Assembly: GCA_032160545.1 (NCBI GenBank) | Contig: JAVHVN010000132.1 | Location: 1-44,146, forward strand | Length of the DNA stretch: 44,146 bases | Reading direction: 5' to 3' | Source of the DNA: DATGFB01 sp032160545 | GTDB taxonomy: Bacteria; Actinomycetota; Actinomycetes; Mycobacteriales; Jatrophihabitantaceae | Part shown: in pieces, positions 8,721-16,419 of the stretch | Layout of the letters: each line of letters starts with the position of its first letter | Position numbering within the stretch: position 1 is the first letter of the stretch | The notes under the pieces: model-generated | What the model saw: the letters and a program-made list of their open reading frames with translations, nothing else | Database searches by the model: none | Told to the model about the DNA's origin: nothing | Made by a program: the position numbers and the translations under genes

Positions 8721-9746
8721 ATGCGACGCGTCGAGCTGCAGGCGATGACCGAGATCGCCCACATCGCGGACGGCTGCACCGACATGTACGAGCGCGCCGA
8801 CGCGGTCGCGCACGCGCTGCACCCGCTCATACCGTTCTGCGGCAGCTGGATCGCGGTGGTCGATCCGGTGCACGCCGAGCACGAGACCCTGCGCGCCGAG
8901 GGTTACAGCAGCGCCACCGAGGCCTATGCCCGCTCGTCCGCGGTTCTCGGGGATATCGAGCTGGTCGGTGCGAACCGCTCGGCAGCGCCGATGACCATGC
9001 ACGGCCTGCCCGTCGCGGCTGACGACGTGCCGGTGTGGCGGGACTACCTGGTGCCCGAGGGGTTCCGTGAAGCGCTCGTCGCCGGCCTGTTCTCGGGGAA
9101 CAGGTACGTGGGCATCATGACGCTCCAGACGGACGATCCGGCGCATCCGACCGAAGAGGCGCTGGATCTCGTCCGGCTGCTCTCGCCGATGATCGGCCGG
9201 ACGCTCGACCCGCTCGCCGGTGTGGGCACGACGGCCCTGCTGATGCACCAAGCACGAGCCGGCATCATTCTGACCCGCGACGGTCGGAGCGGGCCGCTGC
9301 CGGGCTTGCTCACCCATCCGCAGCTGCTCGACGGGAGCCCGCTGCGCGGCGTTGTCGACGCGGTCGTCGCGCGCGGAACGTCGGAGACCACGTTCCTGAG
9401 CCCGGACCGGGAATGGCCCGCCGGGTTCGTTCGGGTCACCGTCGTGCCGTGCGACAGCACAGCACCGTTCCACGTCGCCGCGGCGGTCGTCCTGTCGGGC
9501 CCGTGCGATCTGCACGGGCTGGACTCGGTCGACCTCGCCCTCCTCGGGTTGCTCGGCGCACCGGCGGACGCCGATGCCGCTGTCGCCGTCGCCGGTGCGC
9601 ACCGGCTCATCCAGGATCGGATGCCGCACATCGCCGCCACCCTGCACGCTCGCACCCGTGAGCAGGCTGTCGCCCGGGCGATGCGGCTGGGGTTGCTCGT
9701 CCCGCCGGCGTTGGCCGGGTCACTGCTGCCGTGCGGCCGGTCCTAG
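8721..9746 (+). CDS. GAF-domain protein with degenerate LuxR-type C-terminus
   Basis: Protein of 341 residues. The N-terminus (EIAHIADGCTDMYERADAVA) and the following region match the GAF sensor module of a common actinobacterial GAF-LuxR regulator family. The C-terminal 60 residues align in outline with a LuxR helix-turn-helix: DLALLGLLG matches its first helix and REQAVARAMRLGLLVPP its end. The recognition helix region (AVAVAGAHRLIQDRMPHIAA) has lost the usual xxxIAxxLxVSxxTVxxH pattern. It may no longer bind DNA, or may bind with altered specificity. An internal ATG at 8745 is an alternative start. Its TAG overlaps the convergent STAS gene by four bases (CTAG). It follows the PucR gene by 64 bases, possibly co-transcribed. 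Confidence 0.68.
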   Translation: MRRVELQAMTEIAHIADGCTDMYERADAVAHALHPLIPFCGSWIAVVDPVHAEHETLRAEGYSSATEAYARSSAVLGDIELVGANRSAAPMTMHGLPVAADDVPVWRDYLVPEGFREALVAGLFSGNRYVGIMTLQTDDPAHPTEEALDLVRLLSPMIGRTLDPLAGVGTTALLMHQARAGIILTRDGRSGPLPGLLTHPQLLDGSPLRGVVDAVVARGTSETTFLSPDREWPAGFVRVTVVPCDSTAPFHVAAAVVLSGPCDLHGLDSVDLALLGLLGAPADADAAVAVAGAHRLIQDRMPHIAATLHARTREQAVARAMRLGLLVPPALAGSLLPCGRS

Positions 9747-10198
9747 CCGGTCAACGGCCCGGGACGGGCGCGGCCGCCCGCATGCAGCCTGACGATCGGT
9801 GCGGTACAGGCCCGATCGTGGGAGTCGCGGGATCGGTTGTCGATCACCAGCGCGCTGTCGAGCTGGGTGAGCCCGAGCAGCCGCGCGACCTGTGGGCCGA
9901 CCTGGCGCAGGACCAGCCCACCGCCGCGCGCGAGACAGCCGTTGTGCGTCCTGACGAGCGCGCGCAGCCCGGCGCAGTCGAGGAAGGTCAGCTCAGAGAC
10001 GTCGAGCACGAGCGTGGAGCAGCCGGCGTGGAGATATCTCGTGAGCAGCGCTGCGAGTTCGCCGGAGTTCGCGACGTCGAGCTCGCCGGAAACCTGCAGC
10101 CAGGCCCGGCTGCCGTCCACGAATACGGTGAGCACCCGCAACGAGCCCGAGTCCCGCCCCACTGTGACGTCGGCCGGAATCAACGCCTTGTCGGACAT
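9743..10198 (-). CDS. STAS-domain protein (anti-sigma factor antagonist-like)
   Basis: Protein of 151 residues with one STAS domain (about 30-115): AWLQVSGELDVANSGELAAL, LVLDVSELTFLDCAGLRALV. In SpoIIAA/RsbV-type antagonists the phosphorylatable Ser lies in a D-S-A-G loop; here it reads DCAG, so Cys replaces Ser, a substitution seen in many actinobacterial STAS proteins. Probable role: a partner-switching protein binding an anti-sigma kinase or other signalling protein. Start at 10198 chosen for the AAGGAG ribosome site; an ATG at 10222 would add 8 residues. A C-terminal tail of about 30 basic residues has no obvious function. Downstream of a second STAS gene on the same strand. Confidence 0.85.
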   Translation of the reverse strand: MSDKALIPADVTVGRDSGSLRVLTVFVDGSRAWLQVSGELDVANSGELAALLTRYLHAGCSTLVLDVSELTFLDCAGLRALVRTHNGCLARGGGLVLRQVGPQVARLLGLTQLDSALVIDNRSRDSHDRACTAPIVRLHAGGRARPGPLTG

Positions 10199-10218
10199 CC
10201 GTAGCTCCTTCGGTCGAT

Positions 10219-10785
10219 TCATCGGGGTCGAGTGAGGGCGGCGGTAACGCCCCCTCCGGGCTGGTCGCCCCGGCGCGCGGATCCGGTGCAGAACAGGAAC
10301 GACTCGCCGAGGCGTCCGAGGGCCAGCGCCTGTTGCGCGATCGCCGGCGGATTCGCGAGGACCAAGGTTCCGTGCCTCGCGGTGAGCCGGGCCCGAAGGG
10401 TCAGCAGGACAGCCGCGAGTCGGACGTCGCACCGGGAGATCTCGGCCAGGTCGATGACGACCTCGCGCACGCCTGCGTCGAGGAGCAGGCGCAGCAGGCC
10501 GCGCAGCAGATTCACCGTCCGCAGGTCGACGTGCCCGCTGATCGTGACGGCCGCGAACTCGCCGTCGAGATGGGCGACGCCGACGGTGGTCCCCGTCGAC
10601 TCGCGCGGTGTGTCGTAGCTGGTGCGTTCGAGCGGTTGCGTCCCCGCCGCTGCCCACACGCCCGCGTCGTGCAGCGCACCGAGCTGGTCGTGCAGCGGCC
10701 GCCATCGCTGGCCCACGCGATGCCAGCAGGGCTCCCAACTCGGCGATTCCGTCTCGTGCGCGACGTGCGCTTCCTGTGCCTGCAT
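10219..10785 (-). CDS. Second, divergent STAS-domain protein
   Basis: Protein of about 188 residues. An N-terminal segment of about 75 residues (PSWEPCWHRVGQRWRPLHDQ) is unrecognised. A STAS domain follows (about 85-165): AVTISGHVDLRTVNLLRGLL, VVIDLAEISRCDVRLAAVLL, GTLVLANPP. The phospho-acceptor loop reads ISRCDVRL and has no Ser or Thr at the expected place, so it is unlikely to act as a classical phospho-switch. I prefer the ATG at 10785 because a G-rich site precedes it and the sequence further upstream is Arg-rich and atypical; the frame stays open to 10908. It lies 20 bases ahead of the first STAS gene, probably one operon. Confidence 0.72.
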   Translation of the reverse strand: MQAQEAHVAHETESPSWEPCWHRVGQRWRPLHDQLGALHDAGVWAAAGTQPLERTSYDTPRESTGTTVGVAHLDGEFAAVTISGHVDLRTVNLLRGLLRLLLDAGVREVVIDLAEISRCDVRLAAVLLTLRARLTARHGTLVLANPPAIAQQALALGRLGESFLFCTGSARRGDQPGGGVTAALTRPR

Positions 10786-10973
10786 GCCGTCGCCCCCGGG
10801 CTGTCGGTACCTGCCGAGGGAGTCCCTGTGTCCTGCGCTCGAACCGGCCGCCTCGACCCAGCCAGTCGAGGGCAGCGTGGCGAGCTGGGCCACGGAAGAC
10901 AACAGCACATGGGACTAATGCAGGTGCCGGTCGAGTCGCGGTGAGCGCCGTTCCAGGTGCTTGCTCCAGGCCG

Positions 10974-11528
10974 CTACCGGACGACTCGCACGGGACGGCG
11001 ACCGGTGTACGCAGCGAGCCGCTCGATCGGTGCGGCATCGGGCGCGGGATCGACCGCGGCTCCGAAAGCTGATCCGTCGCGCATCGCCTCGAGCGTCTCG
11101 CGGGCATAGCTGTCGGCCGCGGCAACCAGGGCGGCCGGCGGCTCGTACGACTGGCCGGTGGCGTTCGCCATGTCCCAGCCGTGCATGAGCCCGTCCAGCA
11201 CGATGTATCGGGCGAAGTGCTCGCCTGCCATCGCGCCGAACGGTGTGTCGATCGTCGTCCGCAACGCGCCGGGTGAGTTCAGCGCGGCGCCGAGGTCCTG
11301 CAGCGCCGGATCGAACCGATCCAGCACGTCGTCGAGGTCGGGCGGCTGCGGTGTCCTGCCTCGATAGGCAGCTGCGAACATCGTCGCGCCGCCGATCATG
11401 TGCTCGAGCACGCCGCGAACCGTGAAGTCGGTGCACGGCGTCGGATCGTCGAGCTGGTCGCGGCGGATGCCCGCGACGACCTCGGTGAGCAGCGGTGTGA
11501 GCTGGCCGAGCTGGTCGAGCGGGTCCAT
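10974..11528 (-). CDS. TIGR03086-like DinB-fold protein
   Basis: Protein of 184 residues, matching the usual length of the TIGR03086 family (mycothiol-dependent maleylpyruvate isomerase-like/DinB superfamily). The signature pattern is visible: DQLDDPTPCTDFTVRGVLEH, then MIGGATMFA, and later GLMHGWDMANATGQ. His residues at the ends of these helices (VLEHM, MHGWD) are those that bind metal in the superfamily. The substrate is unknown. Start at 11528 is supported by an AGAAGG site about 8 bases upstream. A second in-frame ATG at 11657 would add 43 acidic/basic residues not typical of the family. Confidence 0.78.
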   Translation of the reverse strand: MDPLDQLGQLTPLLTEVVAGIRRDQLDDPTPCTDFTVRGVLEHMIGGATMFAAAYRGRTPQPPDLDDVLDRFDPALQDLGAALNSPGALRTTIDTPFGAMAGEHFARYIVLDGLMHGWDMANATGQSYEPPAALVAAADSYARETLEAMRDGSAFGAAVDPAPDAAPIERLAAYTGRRPVRVVR

Positions 11529-11880
11529 GGTCTCGCCTTCTGGAAGGGGGAGTGGGTCGACCTCGCGGAGTGTCTGCACGCCTCGCCGCGCCGCCTCGCG
11601 GTCTCGACCGGTCTCGATCAGCCGGATGACCGCGTCAGCCGAATCGTCGTCGATCATGCCTGGATTGTCATGCCCGACGGGCGTGGATTCGTCGGGCACC
11701 CACTCCATCCGCGCGGGGCGCGCACTGGGCGGACGTGGTGCGAATGCCCCACGCGAGTCTCGCTCGCCTCGTTCCAGGTGGTGCACGTGGTCGATGCGCG
11801 CCGCGGCGGCCAGCGGCGAGATTGACGGCGCACGGTGCCGACACGAGCGGCCACCGTTACCACTACCGAGGGGAACAGCG
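11529..11880. other. Intergenic region with a perfect 9-bp inverted repeat
   Basis: This gap separates the divergent TIGR03086-like and cupin genes. It holds an inverted repeat with arms TGCCCGACG (11671-11679) and CGTCGGGCA (11690-11698), 10 bases apart. This could be a dimeric-regulator operator serving either gene, or a hairpin. A GAGGGGA ribosome site for the cupin gene lies at its right end. The frame of the minus-strand gene stays open through it, so a longer version of that protein cannot be excluded. Confidence 0.4.
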
Positions 11881-12252
11881 ATGCGCGCAACCGAGAACGA
11901 GATCGCGATCGAGCTCGAACTCGGCGGGATCGTCACCCGCGGCGAGGACTGGGGCGGCCAGCTGGTCCGGCACCTCAGTCTGCCTGCGGGCACCGACTTC
12001 ACGCCGCTGTTCGTGGGGCTGCCGGGCGATCTTTGCCAGTGCCCGCACTGGGGCTACGTCCTCACCGGATCCATCCGGCTGCGGTACTCGGACGGGACCG
12101 AGGAGCTCACCCGGGCCGGCGAGGCGTACTACTGGCCGGCCGGGCACACCGGCTGGACGGACGAGGGCGTCACGTTCCTCGAGTTCAGTCCCGCGGCCGA
12201 GCTACGACCGGTACTCGAGCACGTCGGCGCGCAGCTGGCACCGTCGGCCTGA
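11881..12252 (+). CDS. Small cupin-domain protein
   Basis: Single-domain protein of 123 residues with a cupin-like beta-barrel pattern: CPHWGYVLTGSIRLRYSDG (motif 1-like) and YYWPAGHTGWTDEGVTFLEF (motif 2-like). His residues in PHWG and AGHT are candidate metal ligands. Catalytic role and substrate cannot be inferred; such proteins may be stress-response or sugar/amide-binding enzymes or ligand sensors. ATG at 11881 with GAGGGGA just upstream. Followed at 53 bases by a TPR-LuxR regulator on the same strand. Confidence 0.78.
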   Translation: MRATENEIAIELELGGIVTRGEDWGGQLVRHLSLPAGTDFTPLFVGLPGDLCQCPHWGYVLTGSIRLRYSDGTEELTRAGEAYYWPAGHTGWTDEGVTFLEFSPAAELRPVLEHVGAQLAPSA

Positions 12253-12305
12253 GCAGTTCGGCACCCCGATCCGTCGTGGGGTCGGTACCGTCAGGCCATG
12301 TACCC

Positions 12306-13958
12306 GTGGAGGGCCGGGCGACTGAGGCCGTGACCGGCGACAGCCTGGCCGCCGTGCGCGACGCGCTGCGCAGCTGCGACTGGCAGGCCGCCCTTGACGC
12401 GGCGAGCGCCGTGCCCGCGCAGCCCGCGCTGATCGATGCCGAGCGCTTCGACCTGCTCGCCGAGGCGGCCTGGTGGCTCGGCCGCCTCGACGAGTGCATC
12501 GCCGCGCGCGAGCGCGCGTACCTGATGTTCGACGAGCTCGGCGAGCAGCGGCGTGCCGGGCAGTGCGCCGTCTGGCTCTACGAGCACCACGCGATCGCGG
12601 CGCGGCCCGCCATGGCCGGTGCGTGGTTGCAGCGGGCCAGGCGGGCGCTCGACCATGAGCCCGACTGCGTCGAACTCGGCGCGTTGTTGCTGCGCGAGGC
12701 GGAGCGCGCGCACGGCGGCGGCGAGCTCGTCAGGGCGCACGCGCTGGCGGGCCGGGTCACGGCTCTGGGGCGAACGCTTCGCTCGCCGGACATCGAGGCC
12801 GAGGCACTGCAGACGACCGGCCGCATACTCATCGATCAGGGCCGGGTGGCCGAGGGGCTGAGTCACCTCGACGAGGCGATGCTCTTCGCCGTCGAGGGAC
12901 GCCTCGGCCCGTACTCGACGGGAAAGGTCTACTGCAGCCTCATCAGCGCTTGCGAGGAGCTCGGTGATCTCGACCGGGCGGCCGAGTGGACCGAGGCGAC
13001 GCTGAAGTGGGCCCGGCAGCACCCGTTCGCGATCTTCCCGGGCATCTGCCGCGTGCATCGGGCGGTCGTGCTCGGACGCCGCGGGCGGTTGGCCGAAGCC
13101 GAGCGCGAGGCCGAGCGGGCCTGCGCCGAACTGCGCGGGAGCCACGTCGGCAACAGCGCTGCGGCCTTCGCGGAGGTCGGGGAGATCCGCCGGCGGCTGG
13201 GTGATCTCGACCGGGCCGACGAGGCGTTCGCGATGGCACAGCAGCTGTGCGGGCAACCGTGCGGTGGTCTCGCTCTGTTGCGGCTGGCTCAGGGGCGCGT
13301 CGATGCCGCCCGGTCGATCGTCGACGGATGCCTGCAGGGCGCGACGTCGATGCTGGCCCGGGCGCGCCTCCTACCGGTGTGCGTCCACGTCGCGGTCGCC
13401 GCGGCCGACTTCGACGGTGCACGCGACGCGCTCGCCGAACTCGAGCGGATCGACTCCGTGTACGGCATCCCGTACCTGCGCGCGACGGTGCTGTCCACGC
13501 GCGGGCGGCTGCAGCTGGCGCAAGGGGACGCCGCCGCCACCGAAACCCTGCAACGCGCTGTCGAGACCTGGCAGGCACTCGACGTCCCGTACGAGATCGC
13601 CACCGCGCGCACGCTGCAGGGTCAAGCCCTTCGGGCGGCGGGCAACGGCAGCGCCGCGGCGGACTGCTTCGCCGCCGCGGTCGAGCTGTTCAACCGCATC
13701 GGCGCCCGCCTCGATGCGCGACGCGTGCTCGTCGACCGGACGCCGGCGCGTCCTGCCGGACTGACCGAGCGCGAGGTCCAGGTGCTGCGACTCGTCGCAG
13801 CCGGGCTGACCAACAACGAGATTGCGGGTGAACTCCAGCTCAGCGCGAAGACGGTGTCGCGCCACCTCTCGAACATCTTCACGAAGATCGGGGTGACGTC
13901 CCGCGCCGGCGCAACCGCATACGCCTTCGAGAACGAGCTCGTGGACGCGAGTCGTTGA
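12306..13958 (+). CDS. TPR-type LuxR-family transcriptional regulator
   Basis: Protein of about 550 residues. Most of it (about 10-470) is alpha-helical repeat sequence of TPR type: AAWWLGRLDECIAARERAYL, EGLSHLDEAMLFAVEGRLG, LRLAQGRVDAARSIVDGCLQ. The C-terminal 65 residues are a clear LuxR helix-turn-helix: LTEREVQVLRLVAAGLTNNE, IAGELQLSAKTVSRHLSNIF, TKIGVTSRAGATAYAF. There is no AAA/ATPase module, unlike the LAL protein further right. No ATG fits; GTG codons at 12306 and 12330 are the candidates and I use the first. It probably senses a signal through the repeat domain; its targets are unknown. Confidence 0.85.
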   Translation: MEGRATEAVTGDSLAAVRDALRSCDWQAALDAASAVPAQPALIDAERFDLLAEAAWWLGRLDECIAARERAYLMFDELGEQRRAGQCAVWLYEHHAIAARPAMAGAWLQRARRALDHEPDCVELGALLLREAERAHGGGELVRAHALAGRVTALGRTLRSPDIEAEALQTTGRILIDQGRVAEGLSHLDEAMLFAVEGRLGPYSTGKVYCSLISACEELGDLDRAAEWTEATLKWARQHPFAIFPGICRVHRAVVLGRRGRLAEAEREAERACAELRGSHVGNSAAAFAEVGEIRRRLGDLDRADEAFAMAQQLCGQPCGGLALLRLAQGRVDAARSIVDGCLQGATSMLARARLLPVCVHVAVAAADFDGARDALAELERIDSVYGIPYLRATVLSTRGRLQLAQGDAAATETLQRAVETWQALDVPYEIATARTLQGQALRAAGNGSAAADCFAAAVELFNRIGARLDARRVLVDRTPARPAGLTEREVQVLRLVAAGLTNNEIAGELQLSAKTVSRHLSNIFTKIGVTSRAGATAYAFENELVDASR

Positions 13959-14003
13959 GCCCAGCTGCCCCCAGGACACCCGCGACCGAGGAGCCGCCGT
14001 TGA

Positions 14004-14357
14004 CTCCCGGATGATCATCCGGCCGTCGAGGTGATCGACGTCCGTTCGCTCGTCCCGCTCGACACGCGGACGCTGCTCACCTCGATCTCGCGGACCGGCC
14101 GGCTGGTCACGGTCGAGGAGAACCCACGCCTGCTCGAGATGGCACATCACGAGGAGCCGCAGGTGTCGGCGCACGTGATCGCAAGCCGGCCGCACGGCAT
14201 CTACGCCGAGTGCTTTCATCCGGATCGTGACCCTTTCTGGTGGAAGCTGATAGCGACCCCGCGAGACCTGCGCGACGGCTATCTAACGCTGAGCGACGAA
14301 CCCGGTCTCGGCTGGACCCTCGACTGGGATTACGTCAACCGCTATCGCGTCGAATAG
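14004..14357 (+). pseudogene. Fused remnant: E1-beta (transketolase C) piece joined to an enolase-superfamily C-terminus
   Basis: One reading frame (108 residues from a GTG at 14031, open from 14004) joins two unrelated pieces. The first, about 14004-14125 (AVEVIDVRSLVPLDTRTLL, TSISRTGRLVTVEENPR), is the C-terminal transketolase-like domain of a 2-oxoacid dehydrogenase E1 beta subunit. The second, about 14125-14357 (RLLEMAHHEEPQVSAHVIAS, PHGIYAECFHPDRDPFWW, GPGLGWTLDWDYVNRY with E before the first G), is the extreme C-terminus of a mandelate racemase/muconate-lactonising-type enzyme. Neither is catalytically complete. It reads as the scar of a deletion that joined two formerly separate genes. 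I would not expect function. Confidence 0.72.
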
Positions 14358-14423
14358 CACGCGTGCCGCTGGTCGCACGTGTCTGTAGGGAGAATTCTTT
14401 CGCAGGCAGGTAATCTCCCCGAT

Positions 14424-14762
14424 ATGGCGAAGCGAGTGATTACCACGACCGAGTTCACTGACGACCTCGACGGCTCCAGGGCGGAGGGCACCGTCGCATT
14501 TGCCTTAGAGGGCAAGACCTACGAGATCGACCTGAGCAGGAAGAACGCCGCCGCGCTGCGTAAGGCTATGAAGCCCTACATCGATTCAGCCCGCGCAGTG
14601 CGCGGTTCCCGTAGCCGTAGCGCAACGCGGTCGACGAGCGGTCGGTCAAACCGCAGCGATCTTGAGGCAATCCGCACGTGGGCACGCGACAACGGGTACC
14701 AGGTGGCTGACCGTGGCCGAATCTCTGCGGCCGTCATCGAGGCATACCAGTCCGCGCACTAG
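14424..14762 (+). CDS. lsr2: Lsr2-family nucleoid-associated protein
   Basis: H-NS-like DNA-bridging protein of 112 residues, confined to actinobacteria; it silences A/T-rich, often foreign, DNA. The N-terminal dimerisation domain (1-60; MAKRVITTTEFTDDLDGS, VAFALEGKTYEIDLSRKN) is followed by a basic Ser/Arg linker (61-78) and a C-terminal DNA-binding domain (79-112: LEAIRTWARDNGYQVADRGR, IS AAVIEAYQ). The minor-groove AT-hook-like motif RGR is at 97-99. The start at 14424 gives the standard MAKR N-terminus; the longer frame from 14379 is not supported. Followed by a perfect hairpin terminator. Confidence 0.93.
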   Translation: MAKRVITTTEFTDDLDGSRAEGTVAFALEGKTYEIDLSRKNAAALRKAMKPYIDSARAVRGSRSRSATRSTSGRSNRSDLEAIRTWARDNGYQVADRGRISAAVIEAYQSAH

Positions 14763-14771
14763 AACCGCATG

Positions 14772-14799
14772 GCGCGGCTGCGCAATTGCGCAGCCGCGC
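14772..14799. terminator. Perfect 28-bp palindrome, bidirectional terminator
   Basis: Two 14-base arms, the left being GCGCGGCTGCGCAA, meet at an AA|TT centre with no mismatch. It lies 10 bases after the lsr2 stop and 16 bases before the end of the convergent TetR gene, where a shared terminator is expected. There is no long T run, which is common for actinobacterial terminators. Confidence 0.7.
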
Positions 14800-14814
14800 T
14801 GTAGTCCGCGGCGG

Positions 14815-15381
14815 TCAGCGGTCGGCCGTAAGAGCTTTCAGCTGAGCGAGTGACTCACGCATGACCTGCGAGAGTTCCCGGTCGCCGGAGTGGGTCACCC
14901 AACGCTCGAACGCCACCCGAAGGACGCCGACACCCGCTTCCGCGGCGAGACGCGCATCCGCGTCGGCGACGCCGCGTCGGCGTAACGCGTCGGCGAGGGC
15001 AGTCGACACCGATGCCATCTTGATCAGCTCGCGCTCCCGCAATTCTGCGTTCGCGGCAATGACGGACTGGCGCTGCCGGGAGAACTCGCGACGCTCGCCG
15101 AGCATCGCGGCCGCCGCGTCGAGGGCGGCCGAGACTGCCTGCATCGGCGACGCGGAATCGGGGGCGCTGTCCAGCGCGCTCACCAGGTGCTGCTGGAACG
15201 TGGCCGAGCCGTCGAAGAGCACCTCGCGCTTGTCGGCGAAGTAGCGGAAGAACGTCCGTGCGGTGAGCCCGGCGCGTTGCGCGATCTCGGCAACGGTCGT
15301 CTGCTCGAACCCGCGCTCGACATAGAGCTCCAGTGCCGCCGCGCGAAGCCGAGCGCTCGCATTCGGCTCCCATCGCCCCAT
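14815..15381 (-). CDS. TetR-family transcriptional regulator
   Basis: Repressor-type regulator of 188 residues. The N-terminal TetR helix-turn-helix is clear: LRAAALELYVERGFEQTTVA, EIAQRAGLTARTFFRYFADK, REVLFDG (residues 12-58). The C-terminal ligand-binding domain is less conserved. Start at 15381 gives MGRWEPNASARLR; an upstream ATG at 15450 would put the operator inside the gene and is not preferred. Divergent from an SDR gene across 110 bases that include a perfect TetR-like palindrome, so it very probably controls itself and the SDR. Confidence 0.9.
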   Translation of the reverse strand: MGRWEPNASARLRAAALELYVERGFEQTTVAEIAQRAGLTARTFFRYFADKREVLFDGSATFQQHLVSALDSAPDSASPMQAVSAALDAAAAMLGERREFSRQRQSVIAANAELRERELIKMASVSTALADALRRRGVADADARLAAEAGVGVLRVAFERWVTHSGDRELSQVMRESLAQLKALTADR

Positions 15382-15428
15382 GACGGGGAAGTGTAAGTGA
15401 TGGCACGCAGTGACATGACTTGGTACGC

Positions 15429-15449
15429 TGATGTCATCAAGTGACATCA
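15429..15449. promoter_or_regulatory. Palindromic operator between tetR and SDR genes
   Basis: TGATGTCA (15429-15436) and TGACATCA (15442-15449) are perfect 8-bp inverted arms around a 5-base spacer. A related half site, TGACAT, lies at 15411-15416. Its size and divergent-promoter position fit a TetR dimer operator, 43 bases before the SDR start codon. Confidence 0.65.
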
Positions 15450-15491
15450 CGGATGCCGGCTGGTCCGTGGATCAATTCGGTGGAGGTCTTC

Positions 15492-16391
15492 ATGCGCGTC
15501 TTTGTCACCGGAGCATCCGGATGGATCGGTTCGGCCGTCGTCCCGGAGCTACGTTCCGCCGGACATCAGGTCCTCGGTCTCGCTCGCTCGGACGAATCGG
15601 CGGCGGCGCTCGCTGCTCTGGGCTGCGAAGTCCATCGGGGCGGCCTGGATGATCCCGACAGCCTGAGCGCGGGTGCTGCCTCGTCGGACGGGGTCGTCCA
15701 CCTGGCCTACAACCACGACTTCGCCAACATGCAGGACGCGGCCAAGACAGACCTGCAGGCGATCGAGGCTCTCGGCTCGACCCTCGCGGGCACCGACCGG
15801 CCGTTCCTCGTCGCCTCGGGCACGCTCGGCCTCCCACCCGGCCGAGTCGGCACCGAGCGCGACGAGCCCGCGCAGAGTGGGCACCCGCGCGTCGCCAATG
15901 CGCGCGCGGCGCTGTCGTTCACCACCACCGGAGTGCGCTGCGTGATCGTGCGCTTCGCTCCTACCGTCCACGGCGCCGGCGACCACGGCTTCATGGCCAG
16001 GTTGGTCGCGATCGCCCGGGACAAGGGCATGTCGGGCTACCTCGGCGACGGCAGCAACCGGTGGCCCGCGGTGCATCGGTTCGACGCTGCGAGTCTCGTC
16101 CGGCTGGCCCTGGACGACGCCCCGGCCGGCTCAGTGCTGCACGCAGTCGCCGAGGAGGGCGTGCCGACGCGCGACATCGCCGAAACGGTCGGTCGCCGGC
16201 TCGGCCTTCCCGTCGTCTCCATCCCTGCCGAAGAGGCCGCTGACCACTTCGGCTGGCTGGGGCAGCTCTTCGGCGCCGACTGCCCGGCGTCGAACGAGCT
16301 GACGCGTGAACTGCTCCGCTGGCAGCCGACGCATCCCGGTCTCATCGACGACCTCGAGCTGGGGCACTACTTCCAGGTCACGTCCCGGTAG
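15492..16391 (+). CDS. NAD(P)-dependent extended SDR family protein
   Basis: Protein of 299 residues with an N-terminal Rossmann motif MRVFVTGASGWIGSAVVPEL (TGxxGxxG at 6-13) and an NAD(P)-epimerase/dehydratase-like layout. An ERDEP segment and the stretch VRFAPTVHGAGDHGFMARLV are typical of atypical extended SDRs. A canonical YxxxK catalytic pair is not obvious, so it may bind the cofactor without classical SDR catalysis, or use another residue. ATG at 15492 with GGAGG upstream. Likely target of the divergent TetR regulator; its substrate may be the inducing electrophile or a relative, which is inference. Confidence 0.85.
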   Translation: MRVFVTGASGWIGSAVVPELRSAGHQVLGLARSDESAAALAALGCEVHRGGLDDPDSLSAGAASSDGVVHLAYNHDFANMQDAAKTDLQAIEALGSTLAGTDRPFLVASGTLGLPPGRVGTERDEPAQSGHPRVANARAALSFTTTGVRCVIVRFAPTVHGAGDHGFMARLVAIARDKGMSGYLGDGSNRWPAVHRFDAASLVRLALDDAPAGSVLHAVAEEGVPTRDIAETVGRRLGLPVVSIPAEEAADHFGWLGQLFGADCPASNELTRELLRWQPTHPGLIDDLELGHYFQVTSR

Positions 16392-16419
16392 TACCGGGTT
16401 GGCCGCGCGGCCGGCCTCG

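Noticed and set aside
6761..8830. 5' extension of the hsp20 frame by about 690 codons
   Set aside because: The extension is antisense to the PucR regulator, and a strong AGGAGGA site fixes the hsp20 start at 6760.
11529..11657. 43-residue N-terminal extension of the TIGR03086-like protein from the ATG at 11657
   Set aside because: The shorter form has a good ribosome site and the normal family length; the extension shows no family similarity. Not fully excluded.
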